From Deinococcus piscis (lineage in GTDB: Bacteria > Deinococcota > Deinococci > Deinococcales > Deinococcaceae), in contig NZ_BNAL01000002.1 of the NCBI RefSeq assembly GCF_014653275.1, positions 62,001 to 126,000 on the forward strand: a DNA stretch of 64,000 bases, given 5' to 3'. Of the stretch, positions 25,128 through 35,781 are shown in pieces. Both the position numbers and the translations under genes were made by a program. The notes under the pieces were generated by a model. The model was not told where the DNA came from and searched no databases. It saw nothing but the letters and a program-made list of their open reading frames with translations. Position 1 is the first letter of the stretch; each line of letters begins with the position of its first letter.

Positions 25128-25145
25128 ATCTGCAAGGTAGAGGAA

Positions 25146-25180
25146 GGGCCCCAGCTTTTGCTCAGGCTGGGGCCCTGCTT
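25146..25180 (+). terminator. terminator after the S41 gene
   Basis: GGGCCCCAGC (25146-25155) pairs perfectly with GCTGGGGCCC (25166-25175) over a 10-nt loop, then TGCTT. The stem is strong and the T-run weak. Confidence 0.7.
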
Positions 25181-25223
25181 CACGTCTTCAATGAGTTACT
25201 GCGGTTCTTAATGATTGGCCTTC

Positions 25224-25727
25224 TTAGTGACTGGGCTCCTCTTGCAGCGCCGCTTGGTTCACCGTCTGAGCAAGCTCGGTCAGCGACTGGTCCGTCTGGC
25301 TTTCTTCCTGCAAAGTGGTGTCCAGCAGAGCGGCGGCTTGCTCCTCACCCAGCAGCCGGGCAAAGTTCAGGGCAGTGCCGTAAGCGGCGATCTCATAGTG
25401 CTCTACGCGCTGCGCGGCAGCGATCAGCGCGGCGTCACGTACGGGACCGGCCTTGTTCTCCCCGGCCTCCTCGGCGCCTTCTTGAACCAGCCCCTGCATC
25501 GCTTTACACACTTTGCCGGAACTGGGCTCGTTCAGGGCGCTGAAGACGCTTTCCAGCCGCGCCACTTGCTCATGGGTTTGGGCCAGATGCTTTTCAAAGC
25601 CCTGCCTCAGTTGAGGGTGCTGGGCATTGGCGGCCATGTTGGGCAAGGCGGCCAGCAGCTGCGTTTCGGCTGAGTACAGGTCGCGCAGTTGAGAAAGATA
25701 CAGGTCACGCAGGGAAAAATTACGCAT
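25224..25727 (-). CDS. DUF892 / YciF-like ferritin-fold protein
   Basis: A 167-residue four-helix protein. The family start motif LRDLYLSQLRDLYSAETQLLAALP, the central HLAQTHEQVARLE with its Glu/His ligands, and the fourth-helix AAQRVEHYEIAAYGTA match YciE/YciF proteins, which carry a ferritin-like dimetal site. They are linked to stress responses; the function is not established. The ATG is preceded on the reverse strand by AAAGGATGTGTCTCC. It is a single gene, divergent from uvrA2. Confidence 0.93.
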   Translation of the reverse strand: MRNFSLRDLYLSQLRDLYSAETQLLAALPNMAANAQHPQLRQGFEKHLAQTHEQVARLESVFSALNEPSSGKVCKAMQGLVQEGAEEAGENKAGPVRDAALIAAAQRVEHYEIAAYGTALNFARLLGEEQAAALLDTTLQEESQTDQSLTELAQTVNQAALQEEPSH

Positions 25728-25954
25728 GGAGACACATCCTTTGAAGTTGGGGGCGTGGGAAGAGACGTTGTCCTGCCAGTATCCTCTGCCCGCAGGCGGG
25801 GCACGCGCCAGCCGGCTTTAAGCGCTCTTAAAGTCCAGTGATCCATGTGACCCAGACCGGGTGACCATCAGCAAGGCCGCAAGTCAAATGTGAGGCTTTA
25901 AGAAACCTGCCATCCTGCGACACATCTGCCCATGCTGGCGCATACTGCCCGGTG

Positions 25955-28450
25955 ATGTCGCCTGACTTTCCCGAATCTGGCTTCGTGCGCGTGCGCGGCG
26001 CCCGCGAGCACAACCTGAAAGACATTTCCGTTCAGCTTCCGCGTGACGCGCTGGTCGTGTTTACTGGCGTTTCCGGCTCGGGCAAGTCCTCGCTGGCCTT
26101 CGGGACGCTGTACGCCGAGGCCCAGCGCCGCTACCTCGAATCGGTGTCGCCCTATGCCCGGCGGCTGTTCAACCAGGTCGGCGCACCGGATGTGGACGCG
26201 ATTGATGGCCTGCCGCCCGCCGTCGCCCTGCAACAGCAGCGGGGCACGCCCACGGCGCGGTCCTCGGTGGGCAGCGTCACCACCCTCTCCAACCTGCTGC
26301 GGATGCTGTATTCCCGCGCTGGCGAGTACCCCGAAGGCCAGGGCATCGTGTACGCCGAGGGCTTCTCGCCCAACACGCCGGAGGGGGCCTGCCCGGAGTG
26401 TCACGGGCAAGGGCGGGTGTACACCGTCACCGAGGACTCGATGGTGCCTGACCCGTCGCTGACCATTCGCGAGCGGGCGGTGGCGGCGTGGCCGACGGCG
26501 TGGGGCGGGCAGAACCAGCGCGATATTCTGGTGACGCTGGGCATCGACGTGGACGTGCCCTGGCGTGAACTGCCGCAGGAAACCCGCGACTGGATTCTCT
26601 TTACCGACGAGCAGCCCGTCGTGCCGGTCTACGCCGGATTCACGCCCGAAGAAACCCGCCGCGCGGTGAAGAAGAAAATGGAGCCGAGCTACATGGGCAC
26701 CTTTTCCAGCGCCCGCCGTCATGTGTTGCACACCTTCGCCCACAGCGAAAGCGCCGCCATGAAAAAGCGCGTGCAGGCCTACATGATTTCCGAGGAGTGC
26801 CCGCTGTGCCACGGCAAACGGCTGCGGCAAGAGGCCCTGAACGTGACCTTCGCCGGGCTGGACATCACCGAGTTCTCGCGGCTGCCTCTGGCACGGGTGG
26901 CCGAGGTGCTGCGCCCCTACGCCGAAGCTGCGCCGGGTGAGGAAGGCGCGGCCCAGGCCATCGCCCGGCAACGCATGGCCGGGGACCTCACCCGCCGCCT
27001 GGACGTGCTGCTGGACCTGGGCCTGGGCTACTTGCAACTGGAGCGCTCCACGCCCACGCTCTCGCCCGGCGAGTTGCAACGCCTGCGCCTCGCCACGCAG
27101 CTGTATTCCAACCTGTTCGGCGTGGTGTACGTGCTCGACGAGCCGTCCGCCGGGCTGCATCCCGCCGATACTGAGGCACTGCTCGCCGCGCTGGACGGCC
27201 TCAAGCGGGGCGGCAACTCGCTGTTCGTGGTCGAACACGATCTGGACGTGATTCGCCGCGCCGACTGGCTGGTGGACGTGGGGCCGGAAGCAGGGGAGAA
27301 GGGCGGGCAGATTCTCTACAGTGGCCCGCCCGAGGGGTTGAAGGATGTGAAGGCGTCCCAGACAGGCAAATATCTGTTTACCGCTGCCCACTCCGAACCC
27401 CACGCCCCCCGCGAGCCGTCCGGCTGGCTGGACCTGAGCGGCGTGACCCGGAACAACCTGCAAGACCTCCGCGTTCGTTTTCCGCTGGGCGTGCTGACCA
27501 GCGTGACGGGCATTTCCGGTTCGGGCAAATCCTCGCTGGTGAGCGGGGCTTTGGTGGACGCGCTGGCGGCGCATTTCGGGCAGCCCGTGGCCGAGGAACC
27601 CGACGACCAGGACGACGCCCCCGCCTTGAGCGGCACCGCGCAGCTCGGCGGCGACCTCGCGCAGCTCTCGCGGCTGGTGCGGGTGGACCAGAAGCCGATT
27701 GGCCGCACCCCGCGCAGCAACATGGCGACCTACACGGGGCTGTTCGACCACGTTCGCAAGCTGTTTGCGGCGACTCCGCTCGCCAAAAAGCGCCGCTACA
27801 GCGCGGGCCGGTTCTCCTTCAACGTGAAGGGGGGGCGCTGCGAACACTGCCAGGGTGAAGGCTGGGTGATGGTCGAGTTGCTGTTCCTGCCGAGCGTGTA
27901 CGCGCCCTGTCCGGTCTGCCAGGGAAAGCGCTACAACGAGCAGACGCTGGAAGTCGAGTACCGGGGCAAGAACATCGCCGACGTGCTGGACATGACGGTG
28001 GACACCGCCCACGAGTTTTTCGCGGACGAACCCGCCATTTTCCGCGCGCTGGACACCCTGCGCGAAGTTGGGCTGGGCTACCTCCGGCTGGGCCAGCCCG
28101 CCACCGAACTGTCGGGCGGCGAGGCGCAGCGCATCAAGCTGGCGACCGAGTTGGGCCGCAGTGGGCGCGGCGGCACCGTCTATATCCTCGACGAGCCGAC
28201 CACCGGCCTGCACCCCGCCGACATCGAGCGCCTGCAAAAGCAGCTCGCCAGACTGGTGGACGCCGGACATACCGTGATTGCGGTGGAGCACAAAATGCAG
28301 GTGGTGGCGGCTTCCGACTGGGTCATCGACATCGGCCCCGGCGCGGGCGAGGACGGCGGGCAGGTGGTGGCCCAGGGCACGCCCGCGGAGGTGGCGGAGG
28401 CACAGCAGAGCCGCACCGCGCCCTATCTGCGGGCGGCGCTGGGCCTTTAG
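25955..28450 (+). CDS. uvrA2: UvrA2-type UvrA paralogue (ABC ATPase)
   Basis: An 831-residue protein with two UvrA ABC modules. Module 1 has Walker A GVSGSGKSSL (about 33-42), the signature LSPGELQRL and Walker B VYVLDEPSAGLH. Module 2 has GISGSGKSSL (about 516-525), LSGGEAQRI and VYILDEPTTGLH. Zinc modules show CPECHGQGR with CPLCHGKR, and CEHCQGEGW with CPVCQGKR. Compared with UvrA of about 940 residues, the segment that binds UvrB after the first Walker region is missing. This defines class II UvrA (UvrA2 in D. radiodurans, damage tolerance; related to drug-resistance proteins such as DrrC). CATACT (25941-25946) is 8 nt before the ATG, a leaderless start. Confidence 0.92.
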   Translation: MSPDFPESGFVRVRGAREHNLKDISVQLPRDALVVFTGVSGSGKSSLAFGTLYAEAQRRYLESVSPYARRLFNQVGAPDVDAIDGLPPAVALQQQRGTPTARSSVGSVTTLSNLLRMLYSRAGEYPEGQGIVYAEGFSPNTPEGACPECHGQGRVYTVTEDSMVPDPSLTIRERAVAAWPTAWGGQNQRDILVTLGIDVDVPWRELPQETRDWILFTDEQPVVPVYAGFTPEETRRAVKKKMEPSYMGTFSSARRHVLHTFAHSESAAMKKRVQAYMISEECPLCHGKRLRQEALNVTFAGLDITEFSRLPLARVAEVLRPYAEAAPGEEGAAQAIARQRMAGDLTRRLDVLLDLGLGYLQLERSTPTLSPGELQRLRLATQLYSNLFGVVYVLDEPSAGLHPADTEALLAALDGLKRGGNSLFVVEHDLDVIRRADWLVDVGPEAGEKGGQILYSGPPEGLKDVKASQTGKYLFTAAHSEPHAPREPSGWLDLSGVTRNNLQDLRVRFPLGVLTSVTGISGSGKSSLVSGALVDALAAHFGQPVAEEPDDQDDAPALSGTAQLGGDLAQLSRLVRVDQKPIGRTPRSNMATYTGLFDHVRKLFAATPLAKKRRYSAGRFSFNVKGGRCEHCQGEGWVMVELLFLPSVYAPCPVCQGKRYNEQTLEVEYRGKNIADVLDMTVDTAHEFFADEPAIFRALDTLREVGLGYLRLGQPATELSGGEAQRIKLATELGRSGRGGTVYILDEPTTGLHPADIERLQKQLARLVDAGHTVIAVEHKMQVVAASDWVIDIGPGAGEDGGQVVAQGTPAEVAEAQQSRTAPYLRAALGL

Positions 28451-28452
28451 CT

Positions 28453-29160
28453 TTAGGGACTGAGTGGGCCGGCGGAGTGGCGAACCTCATCGCTGCTCAG
28501 GCCACACGCCGTTTCCAGTGCGCCGACGGTGCGTTCCAGTTCACGGAACAGCTCTTTGAGCCGGGGTCGTTCGCTCAGACGATGTTCCGTGCCCACAAAA
28601 GCGTCGGCCAGAGCGCGGTAATACTGCAGCGTGCCGAGCTGTCCCTGCTGAAAGCGCTCAAAGTAGACGGCGCGGTTTTCCGCAGGCAACCCCAGGACAT
28701 CCACCAGCATGGTGCGGGCATTGTGCAGCTTGTCGGCGGCACTGACCAGCTGCGAGGAGGCGGGCAAGTCACCCAGCCGGCGCAGGTAAGCCCGCTTGCG
28801 CTCAGGCCAGGGGGCTTTGGGCTGCCCAGCACGCGGCGCGGCGTCGGTGGCGTCATCGACCAGCACCGTCACGCGTAGGCCAAAGCGGTCCAGTAGTTCG
28901 CCGCGCAGCCGCTCGGCGTCCTGGCCGGTGTTGGCTGGTCCGTCTTCGAGGGCGTCGTGTAGCAGAGCTGCGATGGCTTCATCCTCTGTGGCTCCGAACT
29001 CCAGCGCCACCGACGCCACTCCCAGCAGATGCGAGATATAGGGCAGCGTGGGCGTTTCCTCCGGTCCTACCTTGCGGTACTGTCCGTGATGCCAGTGTGC
29101 GGCCAGCAGCAGCGCCTGGCTGAAGCGGTCTGTCAGCGGAAAGCTGGAGCGAGAAGTCAT
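28453..29160 (-). CDS. HD-domain hydrolase, RelA/SpoT-hydrolase like
   Basis: A 235-residue protein with the SpoT-type HD fold: HHGQYRKVG, PYISHLLGVA (metal His), AIAALLHDALEDG (the HD pair) and SAADKLHNART (distal Asp). The set matches small alarmone hydrolases and the N-terminal half of SpoT. Hydrolysis of (p)ppGpp or a related nucleotide is a family inference. No synthetase domain is present. It converges on uvrA2 with only 2 bp between stop codons. TAAGCT (29173-29168) is 7 nt before the ATG, a leaderless start. Confidence 0.85.
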   Translation of the reverse strand: MTSRSSFPLTDRFSQALLLAAHWHHGQYRKVGPEETPTLPYISHLLGVASVALEFGATEDEAIAALLHDALEDGPANTGQDAERLRGELLDRFGLRVTVLVDDATDAAPRAGQPKAPWPERKRAYLRRLGDLPASSQLVSAADKLHNARTMLVDVLGLPAENRAVYFERFQQGQLGTLQYYRALADAFVGTEHRLSERPRLKELFRELERTVGALETACGLSSDEVRHSAGPLSP

Positions 29161-29452
29161 ATCCAGCAGCTTACCTGAGTCGGGACCGTAGACTCCGTGT
29201 CGTGCGAGAGAAGAACGGATAATATTCGGATTACAAAATTAACATGCTGACGTGTTGCTGTCGAATGATTACCATGCACTGAACATCATCTGCATCTGCC
29301 CATGCTTCAGCTTCAAAGCTTCGAGGTAACTGCATGATAAGTGATGCCCTCACAGAATGGACGAGAAGGGGCCTGCGCGGGGCGCTGAGGGGTGCAGGTA
29401 GGGTCAAAATGATGGGGAGAATACTACCCTAATCAGCCTTAGGGTAGAAACC
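29161..29452. other. 292-bp intergenic gap between two reverse genes
   Basis: Contains the HD-gene -10 box at its left edge, an A/T-rich stretch (29215-29270) and, near the right edge, the hairpin CTACCCTAA (29424-29432) / TTAGGGTAG (29439-29447) just past the nudC stop codon. The hairpin is followed on the reverse strand by TATTCT and is a probable weak terminator of nudC. No gene is seen in the rest. Confidence 0.5.
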
Positions 29453-30274
29453 CTATTTGGCTACCCCACTCTGAATCAGATGGTAGGCACAGCTGTAAGG
29501 CGCTGGAATCTGTGGCAGCTGGTCTGCCCTGAACCAGCGGGCCTCCTCAATCTCACCCGGTTGAGGCACAATCTCTCCGCTGACATACTCGGCACTGAAA
29601 GCCACCATGAGCGAGTGTGGCAGCGGCCAAGGCTGTGACAGCACGTACTGCGGACTCCGGACAGTGACTCCCAGTTCTTCCAGGACTTCGCGGTGACAGC
29701 ACGCCTCCAGAGTTTCACTCGGCTCGGTGAAGCCTGCCACCACCGAGAACAGCCCCGGCGTATGCCGGGGGCCACGGGCCAGCAGGAATTCACGCTTCGT
29801 ACCTGCGCCGCGCCAGATCAGCACCATGACTGCCGGGGCCACCCGTGGATAGACCGTCAAGCCGCAGCCCGCGCAGCGCCGGGCCACTTCATGACTCAGC
29901 GAGTCCGTTGGTGTGCCGCAGCGTCCGCAAAAGCGGTGGGTGCTGTGAAAGTCGAGCACCTGAGCGGCGTATCCTGCCAGACCAGCCGCGCTCTCATGGG
30001 TGGTCACCAACTGGCGCAGAGGCAAGCCGCCAGGCAGCTCATGCTTGCTGTAGGCTGCTGCGTAGCTCTGTCCCTCCCAGCAGCCCAGGCTGATTGGGGG
30101 TTGACTGAATGTCTCCTCTGCCAGGTCTTTCAGCCTGGGCCACCCTTCAGGGCCGGGAGCCTGGAGGGTGCGGCCATCAGGAGAGAGTAGCAGGAGCTGA
30201 TGCTCAGGCGTGAGCGGTGTAGGAGTAGCCAGGAAGGTGTTAGGGCGGGAGAACGCAGATATGGAAGGAGACAT
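29453..30274 (-). CDS. nudC: NAD-capping/NADH pyrophosphatase NudC
   Basis: A 273-residue Nudix enzyme that splits NAD(H) and removes NAD caps from RNA. The zinc ribbon has Cys116, Cys119, Cys134 and Cys137. The Nudix box (181-203) runs GFTEPSETLE to REVLEELG, and the subfamily mark SQPWPLPHS follows at 213-221 (family consensus SQPWPFPxS). The N-terminal domain is degenerate, as usual. TATACT (30285-30280) lies 5 nt before the ATG, a leaderless start. Confidence 0.93.
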   Translation of the reverse strand: MSPSISAFSRPNTFLATPTPLTPEHQLLLLSPDGRTLQAPGPEGWPRLKDLAEETFSQPPISLGCWEGQSYAAAYSKHELPGGLPLRQLVTTHESAAGLAGYAAQVLDFHSTHRFCGRCGTPTDSLSHEVARRCAGCGLTVYPRVAPAVMVLIWRGAGTKREFLLARGPRHTPGLFSVVAGFTEPSETLEACCHREVLEELGVTVRSPQYVLSQPWPLPHSLMVAFSAEYVSGEIVPQPGEIEEARWFRADQLPQIPAPYSCAYHLIQSGVAK

Positions 30275-30468
30275 GGCTGAGTATAGGGGGAGGCGTAGGA
30301 AGGGTACTTGTTTGTAATTCTCTTATTAACTGAGATTAATTTTCTTTTGACCACACGTCGCTCACTGAGGGAAGGCGGGAGCTGGGGAAATATTGGCGCT
30401 ATAGTCGGATAATCAGCCACTTGTCCGGGCGCGCTTCCCGGCTTCAATTCATCTTCGGAGGAAAGACT

Positions 30469-30726
30469 GTGAAATATCCTGAAATCGTCGCTGCTGCTCT
30501 CATCACCGCCCTCACCCTGCTGTTCCTGGGAGTCACGCAGGTTCGCACCCAGCCTGCCACCGGCGAAGGCGCGGGGCAGATGCCCATCGTCAACCCGGTA
30601 GAAGGTGAAGTCGGCCCTGGTCAGCAGAGCCAAGGTGCAGAGGGAAGCGACCAGCCCAACAGCACCGATGGAAGCAATCCAGAGGGTGCAGCGGACGCCA
30701 GCAGCAGCGGCACCACTGCCCACTAA
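30469..30726 (+). CDS. small single-pass membrane or secreted protein, unknown
   Basis: An 85-residue protein. The hydrophobic helix IVAAALITALTLLFLGV (about 6-22) is followed by a Gly/Ser/Glu/Gln-rich, low-complexity tail (QQSQGAEGSDQPNSTDGS). The GTG at 30469 has a strong GGAGGA site (30457-30462), and an ATG 16 codons earlier has none. No family was recognised. A perfect hairpin starts 47 nt after the stop. Confidence 0.7.
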   Translation: MKYPEIVAAALITALTLLFLGVTQVRTQPATGEGAGQMPIVNPVEGEVGPGQQSQGAEGSDQPNSTDGSNPEGAADASSSGTTAH

Positions 30727-30772
30727 ACTTAAACTGCCAGAATTGCCAGATAAGCAATACAAGATGGACATG

Positions 30773-30856
30773 ACCGGGGACAGGCCAAACAAATGGTTTG
30801 TCCCCGGTGGCGAGTGGCCCAGCTTCTGACTGCACCACCCTTGGTCACTCGCCACC
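30773..30856 (+). other. two overlapping perfect inverted repeats
   Basis: ACCGGGGACA (30773-30782) pairs with TGTCCCCGGT (30799-30808). GGTGGCGAGTG (30806-30816) pairs with CACTCGCCACC (30846-30856). They share GGT at 30806-30808, so the full stems exclude each other. The second arm reaches the -35 position of the acylase promoter (-10 TAGACT, 30874-30879). It may be an operator, or a terminator/antiterminator between the two genes; there is no T-run. Confidence 0.55.
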
Positions 30857-30885
30857 CTGTCACGGCTTCGGGCTAGACTGCCCGC

Positions 30886-33225
<2,340 letters not shown>

Positions 33226-33242
33226 TCAGGCGGTGCTGGCCC

Positions 33243-33271
33243 AAAAAAAGCCGCCTTCCTCACGGGGCGGC
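33243..33271 (-). terminator. terminator of the acetyltransferase-like gene
   Basis: On the reverse strand GCCGCC (33271-33266) pairs with GGCGGC (33255-33250) and runs into seven T (33249-33243). It ends the reverse gene 33302-33625 and may also stop the forward acylase transcript. Confidence 0.8.
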
Positions 33272-33301
33272 GTTCGGCCTTGGCGCAAGCGTCCTGGCGT
33301 C

Positions 33302-33625
33302 TCAGCGGTTCTCGCGCTCTTCCATGCCCAGCTGTCCGCGCTGGTTGGGATGAACCAGCTCCAGATACTCCGGATTTTTCTGAAGGAAGCTGGTCACAAA
33401 AGCGCACTGCGGCACGATCAGCTTGCCCTGCTGGCGAAAACCTTCCAGTGCACCAGTCACCAGCTCGCTGCCGTAGCCCTGGCCGCCGCTTTCCGGGTCA
33501 ATTTCGGTGTGGGTTAGCAGGGCGGCATTGCCCAGGTCCTCGTAGTCCAAGTGGCCCACCAGCTGCTCGCCCTGATAGGCCTCGTAGCGCTGCTTGGTTT
33601 CGTTGTGGCGGATGTCCAGTTGCAT
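33302..33625 (-). CDS. GNAT-like N-acetyltransferase (YjdJ/COG2388 type)
   Basis: A 107-residue minimal GNAT protein. The acetyl-CoA loop region reads HTEIDPESGGQGYGSELV (the G-Q-G-x-G-S form of Q/RxxGxG/A), followed by a helix and PQCAFVTSFLQKNPEYLELV, the usual ending of this compact family. The target is unknown. TAGGGT (33638-33633) is 7 nt before the ATG, a leaderless start. The last residues are highly charged. Confidence 0.88.
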   Translation of the reverse strand: MQLDIRHNETKQRYEAYQGEQLVGHLDYEDLGNAALLTHTEIDPESGGQGYGSELVTGALEGFRQQGKLIVPQCAFVTSFLQKNPEYLELVHPNQRGQLGMEERENR

Positions 33626-33692
33626 AAGGCTTACCCTAACGGGCCGGGGCGACCACTACAGGAGGCGCGGCTAAAGGGAGGTTCACTGTCGG

Positions 33693-34424
33693 TCAGTCGG
33701 GGACACTGGCCGCAGCAGACGGCCACAGTGGGCGGCCCAAAAGCCGGAACATGCCCAGCACCAGGGCCAAGCCGGTCAGCCACCCAGCCAGAACGTCGCT
33801 GGGGTAGTGGACGCCCAGCACAATCCGCGAAAATCCCATCATGCCCGCGTACAGGAGGCCCGCCAAGAGCACCAACCAGCGGGTCTGGCCCAGCCGGGGC
33901 CACAGCAGCAGCACAGCCCAGGTGGCCAGGGCCGCGCCCATCGTCGCGTGTCCACTGGGAAAAGAGGCGCTGGTCTCCTCCACCAGCCGGGGCCACAACT
34001 CAGGGCGGGGACGCGAAAAAACCAGCTTCATCAGCCCGCCGACGGCCACGGCACTGCCCGGCCCCAGCAGGGTGAACAGCGCCGCACGTCGGCCCAGATA
34101 ACGCCAGGACCAGGCCGCGAGGACCAGAAAGAGCAGTGGCATCACCAGCGGGCCGCCCCAGAAGTGCAGCCACAGGGCCAGTGGGTCAAGGCGGGTGCCC
34201 ACTGCCTCATGCACCGCCAGCATCAGCGGGGCCTCAAAGCGGAAACGCTCGCCTTCAAGCACTTCCTCGCCCAGCCAACCCACCAGCAGCAGGGGCAACA
34301 GCACGCCCAACACCAGCCCCAGCCAGCGGTGCGGCGACGCAGGGCGCGTGTCTGAAGGAGGAAGGGCGGCCTCAGAAGGCAGCGGCGCAGAGAGTGGAGT
34401 CGGCGGACCGGGAACTCGGGACAT
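33693..34424 (-). CDS. PAP2-family membrane phosphatase
   Basis: A 243-residue membrane protein with six helices. The PAP2 phosphatase motifs are complete: KLVFSRPRP (KxxxxxxRP), FPSGHAT (PSGH with catalytic His), and SRIVLGVHYPSDVLAG (SRxxxxxHxxxD). Likely substrates are phosphatidic acid, phosphatidylglycerol phosphate or undecaprenyl pyrophosphate. TAGGCT (34436-34431) lies 6 nt before the ATG, a leaderless start. Confidence 0.92.
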   Translation of the reverse strand: MSRVPGPPTPLSAPLPSEAALPPSDTRPASPHRWLGLVLGVLLPLLLVGWLGEEVLEGERFRFEAPLMLAVHEAVGTRLDPLALWLHFWGGPLVMPLLFLVLAAWSWRYLGRRAALFTLLGPGSAVAVGGLMKLVFSRPRPELWPRLVEETSASFPSGHATMGAALATWAVLLLWPRLGQTRWLVLLAGLLYAGMMGFSRIVLGVHYPSDVLAGWLTGLALVLGMFRLLGRPLWPSAAASVPD

Positions 34425-34517
34425 CTGGTTAGCCTACGCCTCCCTAACCAGGGCAGAGGTTGCCTGAAGCTTTGCTGAACCGTGCCTGCTGACTTGCCCA
34501 GACCAGGGCACACTGGC

Positions 34518-34751
34518 CTACACCATAGAGGGCCGCAGCCACAGCAGATACAGCGCCACCAGGAGCAGCGGCGAAACATACATCAGCATGACGCGGCCAC
34601 GCTGCGCCCGCTCACGCATCAGCTCGCGGTCCTGCGGCTCCGGCATCTGCTCGGCCAAGCGCAGCTGCCGCGCACTGAGGAAATGCCCAGTCACCACGTC
34701 AAAGACAGCCACCAGCGCGATAATCAGGTCCAGGGTCTGGAGTTCGCCCAT
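34518..34751 (-). CDS. small two-helix membrane protein, unknown
   Basis: A 77-residue protein with membrane helices at about 6-22 (LDLIIALVAVFDVVTGHFL) and 52-70 (VMLMYVSPLLLVALYLLWL), with an Arg/Glu-rich loop between them. No family was recognised. The ATG at 34751 is preferred because CATAAT (34763-34758) stands exactly 6 nt before it, a leaderless promoter lying over the end of the tetR gene; an upstream start would overlap that gene by 29 bp. Confidence 0.65.
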   Translation of the reverse strand: MGELQTLDLIIALVAVFDVVTGHFLSARQLRLAEQMPEPQDRELMRERAQRGRVMLMYVSPLLLVALYLLWLRPSMV

Positions 34752-34758
34752 AAGTGCA

Positions 34759-35364
34759 TTATGCAAGCTGACCTGCGGCCGGCGCACCCATCAGGCGGTC
34801 CACCGTGCGCTCCAGAGCGGCACACGCCTGCTCTGGCGTCATGACCCCCAGCAGCAGGTGCACACTCAGGCCATCAAGCGACGCTTGCAGGTCAAGGGCA
34901 GCTTCCTGCGGCGTACCTCTCAGGGTCCAGCCGTCCGCTTGCAGGTGCGTCAGGATATCCACCAGGGCCACATTCAGGTCACGGTAGGTCAGTCCCTGTA
35001 CCCCGGCCAGCTGCGGGTCACCCACCGAGGCCCCCACAAACGCCAGCCAGACCTCCATCCACTCGCGGCTCTGGGCACTGATAGGCAAGGTGGCTTCCAG
35101 AAAGCTCAGCAGGTTCTGCCGGGGGGTGCCGTGCAGAGGCAGCTGGCGCAGCTGGGCCTCAGCCTGGGCACTCACCTGCTCGGCGGCAAAGGCCAGCACG
35201 GCAGCACGGCTGGGCAGATAGTGGCGCACAGCCCCGCTGGACCATCCGCTTTCCTGGGCCAGCGCACGGATGGTCACCCCTTCCAAACCGGAGCGGCGAA
35301 TCAGCCGCCACACGGCCTGGGCCAGTTCGGCGCGGCGCTGGTCATGGTCCACCTGTTTGGGCAT
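34759..35364 (-). CDS. TetR-family repressor of the SMR transporter pair
   Basis: A 201-residue protein with an N-terminal HTH (LAQAVWRLIRRSGLEGVTIRALAQESGWSSGAVRHYL, about 15-49) and a BetI/TetR_C_6-like ligand domain (ending LDGLSVHLLLGVMTPEQACAALERTVDRLM). It is divergent from two SMR genes, with two matching palindromes in between, so it probably represses them until a cationic drug binds. TAGAAC lies 7 nt before the ATG, again hinting at a leaderless mRNA. Confidence 0.9.
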   Translation of the reverse strand: MPKQVDHDQRRAELAQAVWRLIRRSGLEGVTIRALAQESGWSSGAVRHYLPSRAAVLAFAAEQVSAQAEAQLRQLPLHGTPRQNLLSFLEATLPISAQSREWMEVWLAFVGASVGDPQLAGVQGLTYRDLNVALVDILTHLQADGWTLRGTPQEAALDLQASLDGLSVHLLLGVMTPEQACAALERTVDRLMGAPAAGQLA

Positions 35365-35386
35365 GGTTCACGTTCTAGCAGTATTG

Positions 35387-35434
35387 AGCACATCCGTGCT
35401 ATTACATTTCCAAGTTAATTAGCACATACGTGCG
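35387..35434. promoter_or_regulatory. two TetR-type operators before the SMR genes
   Basis: AGCAC-atcc-GTGCT (35387-35400, perfect) and AGCAC-atac-GTGCG (35421-35434, one mismatch) are 34 bp apart. They differ from the operators at 853-880, fitting a different TetR protein. Control of both divergent transcripts by the neighbouring TetR is inferred. Confidence 0.75.
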
Positions 35435-35448
35435 AGAAAGGACAAAAT

Positions 35449-35781
35449 ATGGGGACTGAAGGTTTGGGCTGGACCGCTCTGCTGTTGGCCGGAGTGCTGG
35501 AAGTGGGCTTCACGACGGCGCTCAAATTGGAACAGCGGGACAAGCGTTACATCTGGCTGTTCTTGGTATGCGCCGTTCTGAGCTTCGGATTTCTGCAAGA
35601 GGCCATGAAGACCATTCCACTGGGTACGGCCTACACCGTCTGGACCGGCATCGGAGCGGTGGGCACCGTGCTGGTAGGGGCGGCCTTCTTTGGAGAGCGG
35701 CTGAACCGGGTGCAGCTGGGGCTGCTGGCGCTGGTGGTCGCCCTCATTGCGGCGCTGCGGCTGACTGGGAGCGGGGCGTGA
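35449..35781 (+). CDS. SMR-family transporter, subunit 1
   Basis: A 110-residue protein with four membrane helices. The essential Glu is in LEVGFTTALK (helix 1). YTVWTGIGAVGTVLVGAAFFGE covers the helix 3-4 signature. It is paired with a second SMR gene whose GTG start overlaps its stop (GTGA), typical of heterodimeric pairs such as EbrAB or YkkCD. A GAAAGGA site precedes the ATG. The substrate, quaternary cation or guanidinium, is not resolved. Confidence 0.92.
   Translation: MGTEGLGWTALLLAGVLEVGFTTALKLEQRDKRYIWLFLVCAVLSFGFLQEAMKTIPLGTAYTVWTGIGAVGTVLVGAAFFGERLNRVQLGLLALVVALIAALRLTGSGA

Noticed and set aside
25898..28291. Very long open frame antisense to uvrA2
   Set aside because: It mirrors a GC-rich gene with strong family motifs; the antisense translation is low-complexity Arg/His/Gln-rich with no domain.
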